Assembly (NCBI GenBank): GCA_009889625.1 | Contig: WTZU01000006.1 | Coordinates: forward strand, 1 to 55,489 | Length of the DNA stretch: 55,489 bases | From: Candidatus Hikarchaeia archaeon HikBin5 | GTDB taxonomy: Archaea; Halobacteriota; Halobacteria; Halobacteriales; Hikarchaeaceae | Direction: 5' to 3' | In this document: in pieces, positions 39,780 to 48,963 of the stretch | Numbering within the stretch: the first letter of the stretch is position 1 | Layout of the letters: each line of letters begins with the position of its first letter | Translations under genes and position numbers: made by a program | The notes under the pieces: generated by a model | What the model saw: the letters and a program-made list of their open reading frames with translations, nothing else | Database searches by the model: none | Told to the model about the DNA's origin: nothing

Positions 39780-40307
39780 TTAGATGATTTTTGAGATCTG
39801 CAAATGGAGCTCTTCAATTGTCCCTGAATTTTCTATCCCAATTTCTGCATCTCCCATCGCATTTTTCAAACCAAATCCCAATTCCCTCTCATCTCTTTGT
39901 TTCAAAGTTTCTATTTCTGGATTGTCCCTCCCTCTGCTATTGATCCTCTCTAAACGCAATTTGAAAGAAGATTCGACTCTTACCAATTTGAACTCCTCTC
40001 CAAATTCTCTTCTAAATACTTTCACTTCATCCCCCGAACGTATGCCGTCAACTACCATTCTATTTTTAGTTTTTCGCATTTTTTGTATTAGAGGAACCGT
40101 TAATGTTGCTATGGCATCATTTCCCAATTCATCTCTAATCTTCTTTGCAACTTCTCCGTGATGATCTGCTGGTTCTAGCCCCCGTTTTAAACATTCTTCC
40201 CTAATAACATCCCCCATCGATATGACTGGTATTCCTCTCTCTCTGGCATAATTAGATATCTCTGTTTTTCCACTTCCTGGAAGTCCAACGATTCCAATTA
40301 TGTCCAT
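39780..40307 (-). CDS. UPF0200 / dephospho-CoA-kinase-like P-loop kinase
   Basis: IIGIVGLPGSGKTEISNYARERGIPVISMGDVIREE...MVVDGIRSGDEVKVFRREF. Confidence 0.88.
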   Translation of the reverse strand: MDIIGIVGLPGSGKTEISNYARERGIPVISMGDVIREECLKRGLEPADHHGEVAKKIRDELGNDAIATLTVPLIQKMRKTKNRMVVDGIRSGDEVKVFRREFGEEFKLVRVESSFKLRLERINSRGRDNPEIETLKQRDERELGFGLKNAMGDAEIGIENSGTIEELHLQISKII

Positions 40308-40398
40308 AAATCTCCTTTATTTTGTACGAGCTTAATCTCTCTTACTCACCAACGTTGAACCCTGCTATTTTTGTCCCCTGAAAACACTAGTAAATATA

Positions 40399-40503
40399 GG
40401 ACACGTAGCTCAGCCTGGACAGAGCGTCGGACTTCTATCCTCTTCACGTATCGTGTCGGGGGGAGTCATCCGATGGTCGCGCGTTCAAATCGCGTCGTGT
40501 TCG
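40399..40503 (+). tRNA. tRNA-Arg (anticodon TCT) with intron at 40438..40467
   Basis: Acceptor GGACACG/CGTGTTC, D-arm GCTC...GAGC, anticodon stem TCGGA/TCCGA with CT-TCT-A then 30-nt insert after position 37, T-arm GCGCG-TTCAAAT-CGCGT. Confidence 0.9.
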
Positions 40504-40580
40504 TGTTAACATTGTGATGGGGTCGAGTTATGGGGATGTGTAACATTAAGTAAAGTTAAACCATCCATTTTCCTTCTCAA

Positions 40581-43349
40581 CTATTCAATTGAAACTATTA
40601 TATTCTCCACCGATTCTAATGCCAAATCCAAATTATTAACATCCGGACCTCCTCCTTGTGCAAACTCAGCCGATCCTCCGCCACTCCCTCCTATTATTTT
40701 CGCTAGTTCCTTCATCACTACATCTGCACGTATGTTCTTTCCTTCTGGAATTGCCACAACTATCTTGCACCCTTGTTCTCCACTACCTAGAATTGCAATT
40801 TTCCCCTTTTCGACTATGGCATTTGCAATTTCTCTAAGTTGTTCCATACTTGTGTCAATTCTCTGAACAACTATTGTCAAACCATTTATTTCAATCCCTT
40901 CCATCTCTCCCTCTCCACGATTTTTCGCAATTTCTCGTCTTAAACTTTCTATATGTTTTCCCCTTTCTTTCCATTCTTCAAAAAATCTTTGTGTAGTTTT
41001 GGGGACTTCTCCTGGAGAAATATTCAGCATATTCGCACTTTCTACTAGTATATCTTCTGTTTTCTGTATCTCTAGCAAAGCTGCATCACCTGCAGCAAAA
41101 ATTATTCTCTCCACTCCATCTTGAATCCTTTCTGTATTTATGATCTTGACAAACCCAATATCTCCGGTTCTTTCTACATGCGTACCTGCGCAAGCTTGTA
41201 TGTCTTCTGCAACATGAATCAGTCTGATATCTACTCCCTTTGGTATTCCCCCTTGATACAAATCAAATCCATATTTCTTCTCTGCTTCGTGTCTGTCGAG
41301 CCATTCTTGTTTTACCCCTGTATTCTCTACAATAATGTCGTTAGCTATTGATTCAATATCTCTTATATTTTGTCTACTTAATTTTCTATAGTGTTGGATG
41401 TCCACCCTCGAGTTATCTATTCCTTTCTGGGCTCCTGCCTGTCGTATGTGGTCTCCTAGCAATTGCCTAGCAGAGTGCACTAAAATGTGAGTTGCTGTGT
41501 GGTGCCTCATCAATCGAGTTCTTCTTTTACCATCCACTTCTCCCTCTATGCTACTCCCCACTGCAATATCTCCATCAACACTGTGGAAAATAATCCCATT
41601 TTCTATCTGAACGTCTACTACATTCACACACGCACCATCCTTCGATATAATCCCAATATCTGACGGTTGACCACCTCCTTCTGGATAAAACAAAGTACGA
41701 TCTAAAATCACTTCAAAAGATCCATTTTTATTGTCTATTACGTCCACCACTTTTGCATCAAATCTCATCTCAATTGGATTTTCATAATACAATCTTTTAG
41801 TTTTATGAACTCCCGTTTTCACCTCTTTGAATTTTTCTACCTTTGTTTGTTTTTTATTTTGCCTTTTCTCATGACGTGAAGCAACAAGAGAATAAAAATC
41901 ATTGGGGATGTCTACCGTTGCTCCTGCCCCTTCTGCTATCTCTCTCACCATTGAAGGCTGAATTCCTTGTGAATCATACAACTCAATCAATTTTTCAGTT
42001 GGTATTGGTTTATTCAATTTAGAATGATCTTTAGCTATCTGGTCCACTTTCCTAGATCCTCTCTCTAATGTCTCTGCATATCTCTCAATTTCTGCACAAA
42101 CTATATCTCTAATTACACCACGATTTTTATATCCAATTTTCTCTGCCTGTATGTCTATTAATTCTTCCAATCGAATCTTCACACCCGTAGAATTGCATAA
42201 TCTATCTGCTCTCCTAATAACCATTCTTGCAAGGTAACCTGTCCCTACATTGGATGGGACTATGCCATCTCCTAACATAAATGCCAAAGCTCTACAGTGA
42301 TCTGAAATGGCATATATCGATTCCATGGGGGTCATCAGCCGTTCTAGTTCTTTTTTATCAACTCCCAACTCTCCTGCAATCTTTTCTCTAGCAACATCAA
42401 ATGTTTCCGATGCATCTACATCTAGCTCTCCCGCCAATCTAGATGCTTTGTACAACAATTTCTTCTCATCTTCTGTATGTTGTATTCCAATATCTTCTAT
42501 TAGTAGTTCTATCATTTCAGGATAGATGGCCTCATAAACCGTAGCTGTCCCCTGCGATACCCACGTCCATCTTTCCAGGCCGTAACCAGTGTCCACTATA
42601 TATGTTTGCATGGGCGAGTATGATTGTCCATCTTTTAACTGATACTCTCCTTTCGGATCTAGCTTAAGAGACATAAATACCAATGTTGCCAATTCTAGAC
42701 CTCTGTATATGACTTCAAATGCAGGTCCTGCATTTCCACCACCTACCCATGGGTCCTCTATATATACCACTTCCTCCAAATTGGCCCCCATTTCTCTGAG
42801 GAACTCATCACAGTATCTCACCGTTTCATCCTTCCAATAAATTTTCCCACTATATGCTAACTCACTCTCACCGTTTTCACGCACATTAAAAGCATGATGT
42901 GCCAACATCTCAAATGCTATTGTATGGCGGCCGGTTTTGCCAACATTATCTATATCTTGCATTCTTATGCATGGTTGACTTATTGTCAATGGATTCGCGG
43001 GAGGTGGGACTTCCCCTGAAGTTACCAATGGCTGAAAATCATATATCGAAGCCTGGGTTAATAATACGTCATCTCTCCATCTATTCGCCGCAACAGGATA
43101 TGGATCAATCCTCTCATGATTTTTTCCTTCAAAAAATGAGAGGAACTTTTCCCTCATTTCATCAATTGTATATTTCTTATTAAATCCTGGCTCTCCTATA
43201 AATTCATATTCTTCACATGGGGCTTCCCCACATTTTTGCCTAGAATCATCCCTCGTCCAAAAAAATACCCCGCAACTATCGCATGCTCTCCTAGAAAAAC
43301 CCTCTTTTTCGAAATAATCAAGGAAGTATTCTTCCTTCAAATCAGTCAT
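40581..43349 (-). CDS. alaS: alanyl-tRNA synthetase
   Basis: Archaeal-type N-terminus RRACDSCGVFFWTRDD; HHTATHILVHSARQLLG; CAGTHVERTGDIG; C-terminal GGSGGGSAEFAQGGG. Confidence 0.97.
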   Translation of the reverse strand: MTDLKEEYFLDYFEKEGFSRRACDSCGVFFWTRDDSRQKCGEAPCEEYEFIGEPGFNKKYTIDEMREKFLSFFEGKNHERIDPYPVAANRWRDDVLLTQASIYDFQPLVTSGEVPPPANPLTISQPCIRMQDIDNVGKTGRHTIAFEMLAHHAFNVRENGESELAYSGKIYWKDETVRYCDEFLREMGANLEEVVYIEDPWVGGGNAGPAFEVIYRGLELATLVFMSLKLDPKGEYQLKDGQSYSPMQTYIVDTGYGLERWTWVSQGTATVYEAIYPEMIELLIEDIGIQHTEDEKKLLYKASRLAGELDVDASETFDVAREKIAGELGVDKKELERLMTPMESIYAISDHCRALAFMLGDGIVPSNVGTGYLARMVIRRADRLCNSTGVKIRLEELIDIQAEKIGYKNRGVIRDIVCAEIERYAETLERGSRKVDQIAKDHSKLNKPIPTEKLIELYDSQGIQPSMVREIAEGAGATVDIPNDFYSLVASRHEKRQNKKQTKVEKFKEVKTGVHKTKRLYYENPIEMRFDAKVVDVIDNKNGSFEVILDRTLFYPEGGGQPSDIGIISKDGACVNVVDVQIENGIIFHSVDGDIAVGSSIEGEVDGKRRTRLMRHHTATHILVHSARQLLGDHIRQAGAQKGIDNSRVDIQHYRKLSRQNIRDIESIANDIIVENTGVKQEWLDRHEAEKKYGFDLYQGGIPKGVDIRLIHVAEDIQACAGTHVERTGDIGFVKIINTERIQDGVERIIFAAGDAALLEIQKTEDILVESANMLNISPGEVPKTTQRFFEEWKERGKHIESLRREIAKNRGEGEMEGIEINGLTIVVQRIDTSMEQLREIANAIVEKGKIAILGSGEQGCKIVVAIPEGKNIRADVVMKELAKIIGGSGGGSAEFAQGGGPDVNNLDLALESVENIIVSIE

Positions 43350-43409
43350 TGTGGCCGTATCGAGCCTATCTGGACAAAAGGATTTCGGGCCTGAGTGTCT
43401 TTCTTCAAA

Positions 43410-44378
43410 TCACTTTTTCATTGATATTGCAGCAAGGAGTGCTTCCAATTGTATCCTCTCATTTGCCCCCTCCGAAATTCTATAATCCGCTTCTCCAATC
43501 CTATCGATCATTACCACTGCATTCTCATTATCTATTTGGAATTCCCACACCGATCGGTATAATTGGTCTATTATGTCTCCACCCGATATTCCTCCCTCTG
43601 TTAGCATAATGTTCAACATCCCCCTTGCTTCTATGAAATCGCCATCAAGTGCCCTTTCTACCATATTTTTTATGTCCTCTGGCTTTGCAGAAGCTGCTGT
43701 TTTGTACACATTATCTTCTTCCACTTCTTCGTCCATTATAGAAGCAGCTTGAAGTGAGTTTATCGCCTTTCTCATATCCCCTTGGGATACGTATATAATG
43801 GCGTTTAATCCTCCATCTGTGATCTTTATATTTTCTTCTTCTGCAATTTCTCTCACTTTCTTTGATATAGCTTCATCTGACAAAGGTGGAAATCTAAACA
43901 CCGCACACCTAGATTGGATGGGATCGATGATTCTATTGGAGTAGTTGCATGACAATATGAATCTCGTATTGTGAGAAAATTGTTCCATTGTCCTTCTCAG
44001 GGCACTTTGAGCATCTTTTGTTAGTGAATCCGCTTCATCAAGAAATATGATCTTATACTCATAGTTTCCAAAAGCAGACCGAGCAAAATTCTTTATTCTA
44101 TTCCTGACAACATCAATTCCTCTCTCATCAGATGCATTAAGTTCGAGGAAATTTTCTCTCCAATCTCCTCCATATATTTCTTGAGCTATTGCAACAGAGC
44201 TAGTTGTTTTCCCCACTCCTGCAGGACCTGAAAAGAGCAAATGAGGCAGATCTTTTTTTTCAACATAGCCTTCTAATCTCGACGTTATTGCCCTTTGACC
44301 AACAATTTCTGATAGTGATTTGGGCCTATATTTCTCAATCCATATGCCTCTTTTTTTAGAAGAGGTAGCATCATCCAT
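43410..44378 (-). CDS. rfcS: replication factor C small subunit
   Basis: [68 protein letters not shown]. Confidence 0.96.
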   Translation of the reverse strand: MDDATSSKKRGIWIEKYRPKSLSEIVGQRAITSRLEGYVEKKDLPHLLFSGPAGVGKTTSSVAIAQEIYGGDWRENFLELNASDERGIDVVRNRIKNFARSAFGNYEYKIIFLDEADSLTKDAQSALRRTMEQFSHNTRFILSCNYSNRIIDPIQSRCAVFRFPPLSDEAISKKVREIAEEENIKITDGGLNAIIYVSQGDMRKAINSLQAASIMDEEVEEDNVYKTAASAKPEDIKNMVERALDGDFIEARGMLNIMLTEGGISGGDIIDQLYRSVWEFQIDNENAVVMIDRIGEADYRISEGANERIQLEALLAAISMKK

Positions 44379-44456
44379 GTTTATTCGACGCCCTTCCCAA
44401 TCTTAAACCCCGTGGAAAGTCGACACCGTAAAATCACTTGAAATTGTAAAAACTAT

Positions 44457-44654
44457 GTGAAAGCAACTATTTCGATTATCGGCGGCGATTCTCATGAATT
44501 TGATATATCTACTGAAACCTATGCTGATTTATTAAAAATCATGGGCATTTCTCCAAACGAAGTTGTAATTATAGTGGATGACGTTCCTGTACCTCATGAT
44601 TCTCCTGTCACTTCGGCCCATTCCAAATTATTAACAGTTCTTAGCGGCGGATGA
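44457..44654 (+). CDS. ubiquitin-like small archaeal modifier protein (SAMP2-like) with C-terminal GG
   Basis: 65-aa beta-grasp-like ORF ending LTVLSGG, adjacent to rfcS. Confidence 0.75.
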   Translation: MKATISIIGGDSHEFDISTETYADLLKIMGISPNEVVIIVDDVPVPHDSPVTSAHSKLLTVLSGG

Positions 44655-44693
44655 TTCAATAAACCTTTCATCTATGCTCTACCTATTCCCTTC

Positions 44694-45083
44694 GTGAAAA
44701 TTCCCGACATCACAATCCGTGAAGCTACCATTTCTGATCTCCCCTCTCTTATGAATGTCATCGACGCATCATTGCTTTACGTAGACATAGAGTCTGTCAA
44801 GAGTAGTATCTCCTCCAACGATGTCTTAGTAGCCACCTCTCCCACAACAATCCTTGGTGTCCTTATTTCCAAACAAAATAATATTGAAGCTATAGCTGTT
44901 CGGTCCCGAAGACGTCATCAAGGAATAGGGTCTGCCCTCGTTAGATCTCTGGCAAAAAAATTAGATGGACCTCTTATAGCCGAATTCGATGGACCTTCTT
45001 TGCAATTCTACCAAAAACTAGGGTTTTCTCTTCTATCTGAACATCAAGGACGCTTTACAGCATCATATCAAATTATTGATTAA
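44694..45083 (+). CDS. GNAT family N-acetyltransferase
   Basis: IAVRSRRRHQGIGSALVRSLAKKL acetyl-CoA motif; FYQKLGFSLL. Confidence 0.88.
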   Translation: MKIPDITIREATISDLPSLMNVIDASLLYVDIESVKSSISSNDVLVATSPTTILGVLISKQNNIEAIAVRSRRRHQGIGSALVRSLAKKLDGPLIAEFDGPSLQFYQKLGFSLLSEHQGRFTASYQIID

Positions 45084-46436
45084 TTCCTCTCCACTTCTCA
45101 CTAGTCGCTCAACCTTATTTTTACTATTCCCCTCTGTGTATATGCGCATTTTTGGCTCTGTACCACTAGGGCGAAGTAAAATCCAAGATCCATCTGTCAA
45201 CAAAATTTTCACCCCATCGATGGAATTCACTTGTTTTACTCCTAACTCTGCAAATTCTCCCTTTGCACTCTCATGAACCTTGTTTAATATTTCTGTTTTC
45301 TTTGATTCTTCACAATCAACATTCCGAGTCACATGGTGAAACTCTCCGTATTTTTTCAACATTAAATCAATCCTTTCATCTAATGATTTTTCCATTTCCG
45401 CCGCCGCCGCTAGTTGAGAAATTAAAATACCATCTTTTTCTCTCACATGCCCTCTCATGGAAAAACCACCTGAATCTTCTCCTCCAAATAAGGCCGAATG
45501 AACCTTCATGGCTTGTGCAACCCATTTAAACCCAACTGGAACTTCTACCACCAATTCCCCATGCATTTCTGCTATCCTATCAATAAGATATGTTGTTGAA
45601 ACTGTTCTCACCGCTGGACCTGTATTTTGTTCAAGTAGGTATTCATATAGCACTGCAAACAGTAGATTTCCATCGAGACATCCTCTTTTTGGAGTCACAA
45701 TCGCAACTCTATCTGCATCACCATCATTTGCAATACCAATATCTTCCCCACCTTCTTGGACTAGTTGAATTAATAATTCTAAATTTTCCGCTTTCGGTTC
45801 TGGGGGATTTCCTCCAAATGTAGGATCTATACAATTCCTTATTGATCTGACATTCGCCCCCGATTCAGCAAGAAGTTTATCAGTTACTCCTCTCCCACTC
45901 CCATGCATAGCATCGTATACTATATTCAGGCCATTCAAATCTTTACTAATCAATCTCTTCACATGTTCTGAATATGGACCAAACAGATCTACTATTTCCA
46001 CTTCTCCTTCTCCTTCGAATTTGCTATCTGGAACTTCTAAATATTTCTCCAATTGATTAGTAACTTCAGGCAGTGCGGGAGCCCCATCAAATGGTATGAA
46101 TTTGATCCCATTATATTCTGGTGGGTTGTGAGACGCGGTGATTACTATTGCACCAGCAAGATCTCTATTCACAACTGACCACGCAGCTACCGGGGTTGGG
46201 CAGTCTCTACTCTCGCATATGACATCTTGTCCCAAATGAATCATTTTTTCACATAAACTCTTGACAAAGTCAGGAGACGATTCTCTAGCGTCATGGGCAA
46301 TTATTATTGACTTCTCTCCCAAACCCGAAGACCTAACATAAGAAACGATTGCCTCTCCCACTCGATCTACTTTATCTGCTGTAAAAACATCAAGAGTAGC
46401 TCTCCATCCATCAGTCCCAAATTTAATTTGATACAT
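45063..46436 (-). CDS. phosphoglucomutase/phosphomannomutase family (GlmM-like)
   Basis: TASHNPPEYNGIKF active-site serine loop, NDGDADRVA, GEDSGG, RPSGTEPKMRIY. Confidence 0.95.
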   Translation of the reverse strand: MYQIKFGTDGWRATLDVFTADKVDRVGEAIVSYVRSSGLGEKSIIIAHDARESSPDFVKSLCEKMIHLGQDVICESRDCPTPVAAWSVVNRDLAGAIVITASHNPPEYNGIKFIPFDGAPALPEVTNQLEKYLEVPDSKFEGEGEVEIVDLFGPYSEHVKRLISKDLNGLNIVYDAMHGSGRGVTDKLLAESGANVRSIRNCIDPTFGGNPPEPKAENLELLIQLVQEGGEDIGIANDGDADRVAIVTPKRGCLDGNLLFAVLYEYLLEQNTGPAVRTVSTTYLIDRIAEMHGELVVEVPVGFKWVAQAMKVHSALFGGEDSGGFSMRGHVREKDGILISQLAAAAEMEKSLDERIDLMLKKYGEFHHVTRNVDCEESKKTEILNKVHESAKGEFAELGVKQVNSIDGVKILLTDGSWILLRPSGTEPKMRIYTEGNSKNKVERLVRSGEELINNLI

Positions 46437-47163
46437 TTTGTTTCACCTCTTCTACAACTCCAATAAAATTATCAAATAATTGCTTGGTTTTGCTTATATC
46501 ATAATAGGTACTCTTCGTTGATTCTTGTAATATCGATTCAATTTTTCGTCGAGGAATGAGCGGGCCTTCTTTTTTTGGTGTCGTATCTATGATAGTTTCC
46601 AAATCATATTCTGGATGAAATTGAACCGTCCAAATATTTTCTTTATTCCACCCTTGAATTCCATATTCATTTTCTGCAATAAGAATTGCATCAGGCGGAA
46701 TTTCTGTAACAGAATCTCCATGTGTCGAAAACGATTTGAATGTTTCTGGAACTCCTTCCAAAAGCTTATTTTTGTCTATTTTTTGAATTTCGTTGTACCC
46801 AATTTCAAAATTTCCCATAGAACTAACTTTCCCTCCTAACACTACCGATAGAATCTGGTGGCCAAAACAAACACCAAGATGTGGGATTCCAGTCACAATT
46901 GATTTTTCAAGCCATTTCATTAACTCATCAATCCATCCTTCTTCCCAATACACCGACGCACGAGAACCTGTGATAACGACCGCATCAAATTCAAAATTAT
47001 GTGGCAATTCACCTCTTGTAACATCAAATTCGATGGTTTCTGCCCCTATCTCTCTCCTGAAATTCCTGCGGGCATGGCCGTCATTATAACTCGCATCTAA
47101 AACAGCTATTTTCAATCTTTCCATCAGCCTATCTGACCAATTAATCTCAGTAAATTTATCCAT
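46423..47163 (-). CDS. class I glutamine amidotransferase (GMP synthase GATase-like)
   Basis: GVCFGHQILSVVLGG nucleophile elbow, VQFHPEYD. Confidence 0.9.
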   Translation of the reverse strand: MDKFTEINWSDRLMERLKIAVLDASYNDGHARRNFRREIGAETIEFDVTRGELPHNFEFDAVVITGSRASVYWEEGWIDELMKWLEKSIVTGIPHLGVCFGHQILSVVLGGKVSSMGNFEIGYNEIQKIDKNKLLEGVPETFKSFSTHGDSVTEIPPDAILIAENEYGIQGWNKENIWTVQFHPEYDLETIIDTTPKKEGPLIPRRKIESILQESTKSTYYDISKTKQLFDNFIGVVEEVKQNVSN

Positions 47164-47252
47164 TCCCCTTGCATAATCTCTCCAAAATTTAAATATGACT
47201 ACCCTAATCCGGGATCAAAACCGCCTTAAACTAGCCATCCATAACCCGAAAT

Positions 47253-47831
47253 ATGGTTGATTTAATGGGCATTACCATCGGAGTTTTCTTAACCGTAGCA
47301 TTCGTTGGTATCCATCTTTCTAGAGGCCAACATTGGCAACCCACAGAAGATATAACCCAATCAATCCTAGCACAACGATCTATAACTCTCTCTGATACTT
47401 CTTTTCCCGAACCAATGAGTAGGGCAGCTGGCGCCGTGGTAATGGGCGCATCCGTTTCCCTAGACTCATCTACTGAGGCTGTAGATTCTACCCTGGAGGA
47501 ATCTTCAAAACACCGACCTCAGGATATTCCTGACACCGACGCTAGGGTGTTTAAAATCGAATATGTAAAAGAAGGTGTGACTTTGGAAGTTAAAGAAAAT
47601 CAAACTTTACTCGAAGCTGGGGAAGAACAGGGTTGGGATATGCCCTACGCTTGCAAGGAAGGCAGCTGCCTTTCCTGCGCAGGTAAAATCACAAATGGCT
47701 CTGCAGCAGAGTTGGTCTTCCACGATGACCAAGAAATGATATCTTCCGACGAACTCAATTCTGGATATTGCCTCACTTGTGTTGCATATCCTGTATCTGA
47801 TCTGCGTCTTGAAACTGGGGAATCTCCATAG
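47253..47831 (+). CDS. 2Fe-2S plant-type ferredoxin with N-terminal TM segment
   Basis: CKEGSCLSCAGKI...YCLTC; N-terminal hydrophobic MVDLMGITIGVFLTVAFVGIHL. Confidence 0.9.
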   Translation: MVDLMGITIGVFLTVAFVGIHLSRGQHWQPTEDITQSILAQRSITLSDTSFPEPMSRAAGAVVMGASVSLDSSTEAVDSTLEESSKHRPQDIPDTDARVFKIEYVKEGVTLEVKENQTLLEAGEEQGWDMPYACKEGSCLSCAGKITNGSAAELVFHDDQEMISSDELNSGYCLTCVAYPVSDLRLETGESP

Positions 47832-47888
47832 ATCTACTCATAGAACCGAGTAATTATCCTTAAGTCCACTTATCCACAAAGACCACAC

Positions 47889-48914
47889 ATGAAAATTGGA
47901 GTCATAGGACTCGGTAGAATGGGTGAGTACATGTCTCGCCGTTTGAGAAATAATGATCATGAAGTTTGGGGCTACAGACGGAATGTCGAAGCGGCCAAGG
48001 AACTATTTGAAGATGGGGCCTTAGATGGTTACGCAAATGATATCAAAACTTTGGTGGAATCTGTCCACGAAACCTCTGATTCAAAAAGTGTGTTCCTCAT
48101 GGTTATCCCGGCAGGTTCCGTCGATGAAACTCTCAACGAATTATTGCTTTATGTAAATCCTGGGGATATCATAATTGATCATGGAAATAGTAACTTCAAA
48201 CACACCCGTGAAAGGGCCATTCGTCTATCTGAGCAGAATATTGGATATATGGATTGCGGAACTTCTGGGGGTGTTTGGGGGTTAAATAGGGGATATTGCC
48301 TCATGGTCGGAGGTACCAATGAAGACGTAGATTATTGTAAGCCCATTTTTGACGCATTATCTCCTTCTATAGATTCAGTCGAAAGAACTCAACCCGATTC
48401 TGATGTAACTCCTGCAGAAAACGGATGGCTCCATTGTGGTCCTTGGGGCGCTGGACATTTTGTCAAAATGGTTCATAATGGAGTTGAATATGGGATTATG
48501 CAGTCATATGCCGAGGGATTCAATATTCTCAACTCCGCTAATAAAGGCAAAGAATATGTTGGCATCGACGCCGAAACAGCACCCATGGACGACCCTCAAA
48601 ATTATCAGTATGATATAGACATAGCAGAAGTCGCCGAACTGTGGCGGCGTGGAAGTGTAATTGGATCTTGGCTTCTAGATTTAACGGCATCAGCATTAAG
48701 AGAATCTCCAAATCTAGATGATTATTCAGGAAGGGTATCCGATAGTGGTGAAGGACGTTGGACTATCAATACATCTGTCGATTTAGGTGTCCCCGCTCCT
48801 GCTCTCTCTGCTGCCTTATTTGCTAGGTTTAATTCCCAGGGATCAAGCCCGTTCGCAGATAAAATCCTTTCTGCAATGAGGTTTATGTTCGGGGGACACC
48901 ATGAAAAAAAATAG
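47889..48914 (+). CDS. gndA: 6-phosphogluconate dehydrogenase (NAD-type, decarboxylating)
   Basis: IGVIGLGRMGEYMSRRL, DCGTSGGVWGLNRGYCLMVGG, HCGPWGAGHFVKMVHNGVEYG. Confidence 0.95.
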   Translation: MKIGVIGLGRMGEYMSRRLRNNDHEVWGYRRNVEAAKELFEDGALDGYANDIKTLVESVHETSDSKSVFLMVIPAGSVDETLNELLLYVNPGDIIIDHGNSNFKHTRERAIRLSEQNIGYMDCGTSGGVWGLNRGYCLMVGGTNEDVDYCKPIFDALSPSIDSVERTQPDSDVTPAENGWLHCGPWGAGHFVKMVHNGVEYGIMQSYAEGFNILNSANKGKEYVGIDAETAPMDDPQNYQYDIDIAEVAELWRRGSVIGSWLLDLTASALRESPNLDDYSGRVSDSGEGRWTINTSVDLGVPAPALSAALFARFNSQGSSPFADKILSAMRFMFGGHHEKK

Positions 48915-48963
48915 AACCATCTGCTCGCCAAACCGCTCAGAACATCCTTAACGGGGGTTAAAC

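Noticed and set aside
40504-40580. Possible C/D box sRNA after tRNA-Arg (GTGATGG, repeated TAACATT)
   Set aside because: No D box (CTGA) at the required spacing and no convincing terminal stem.
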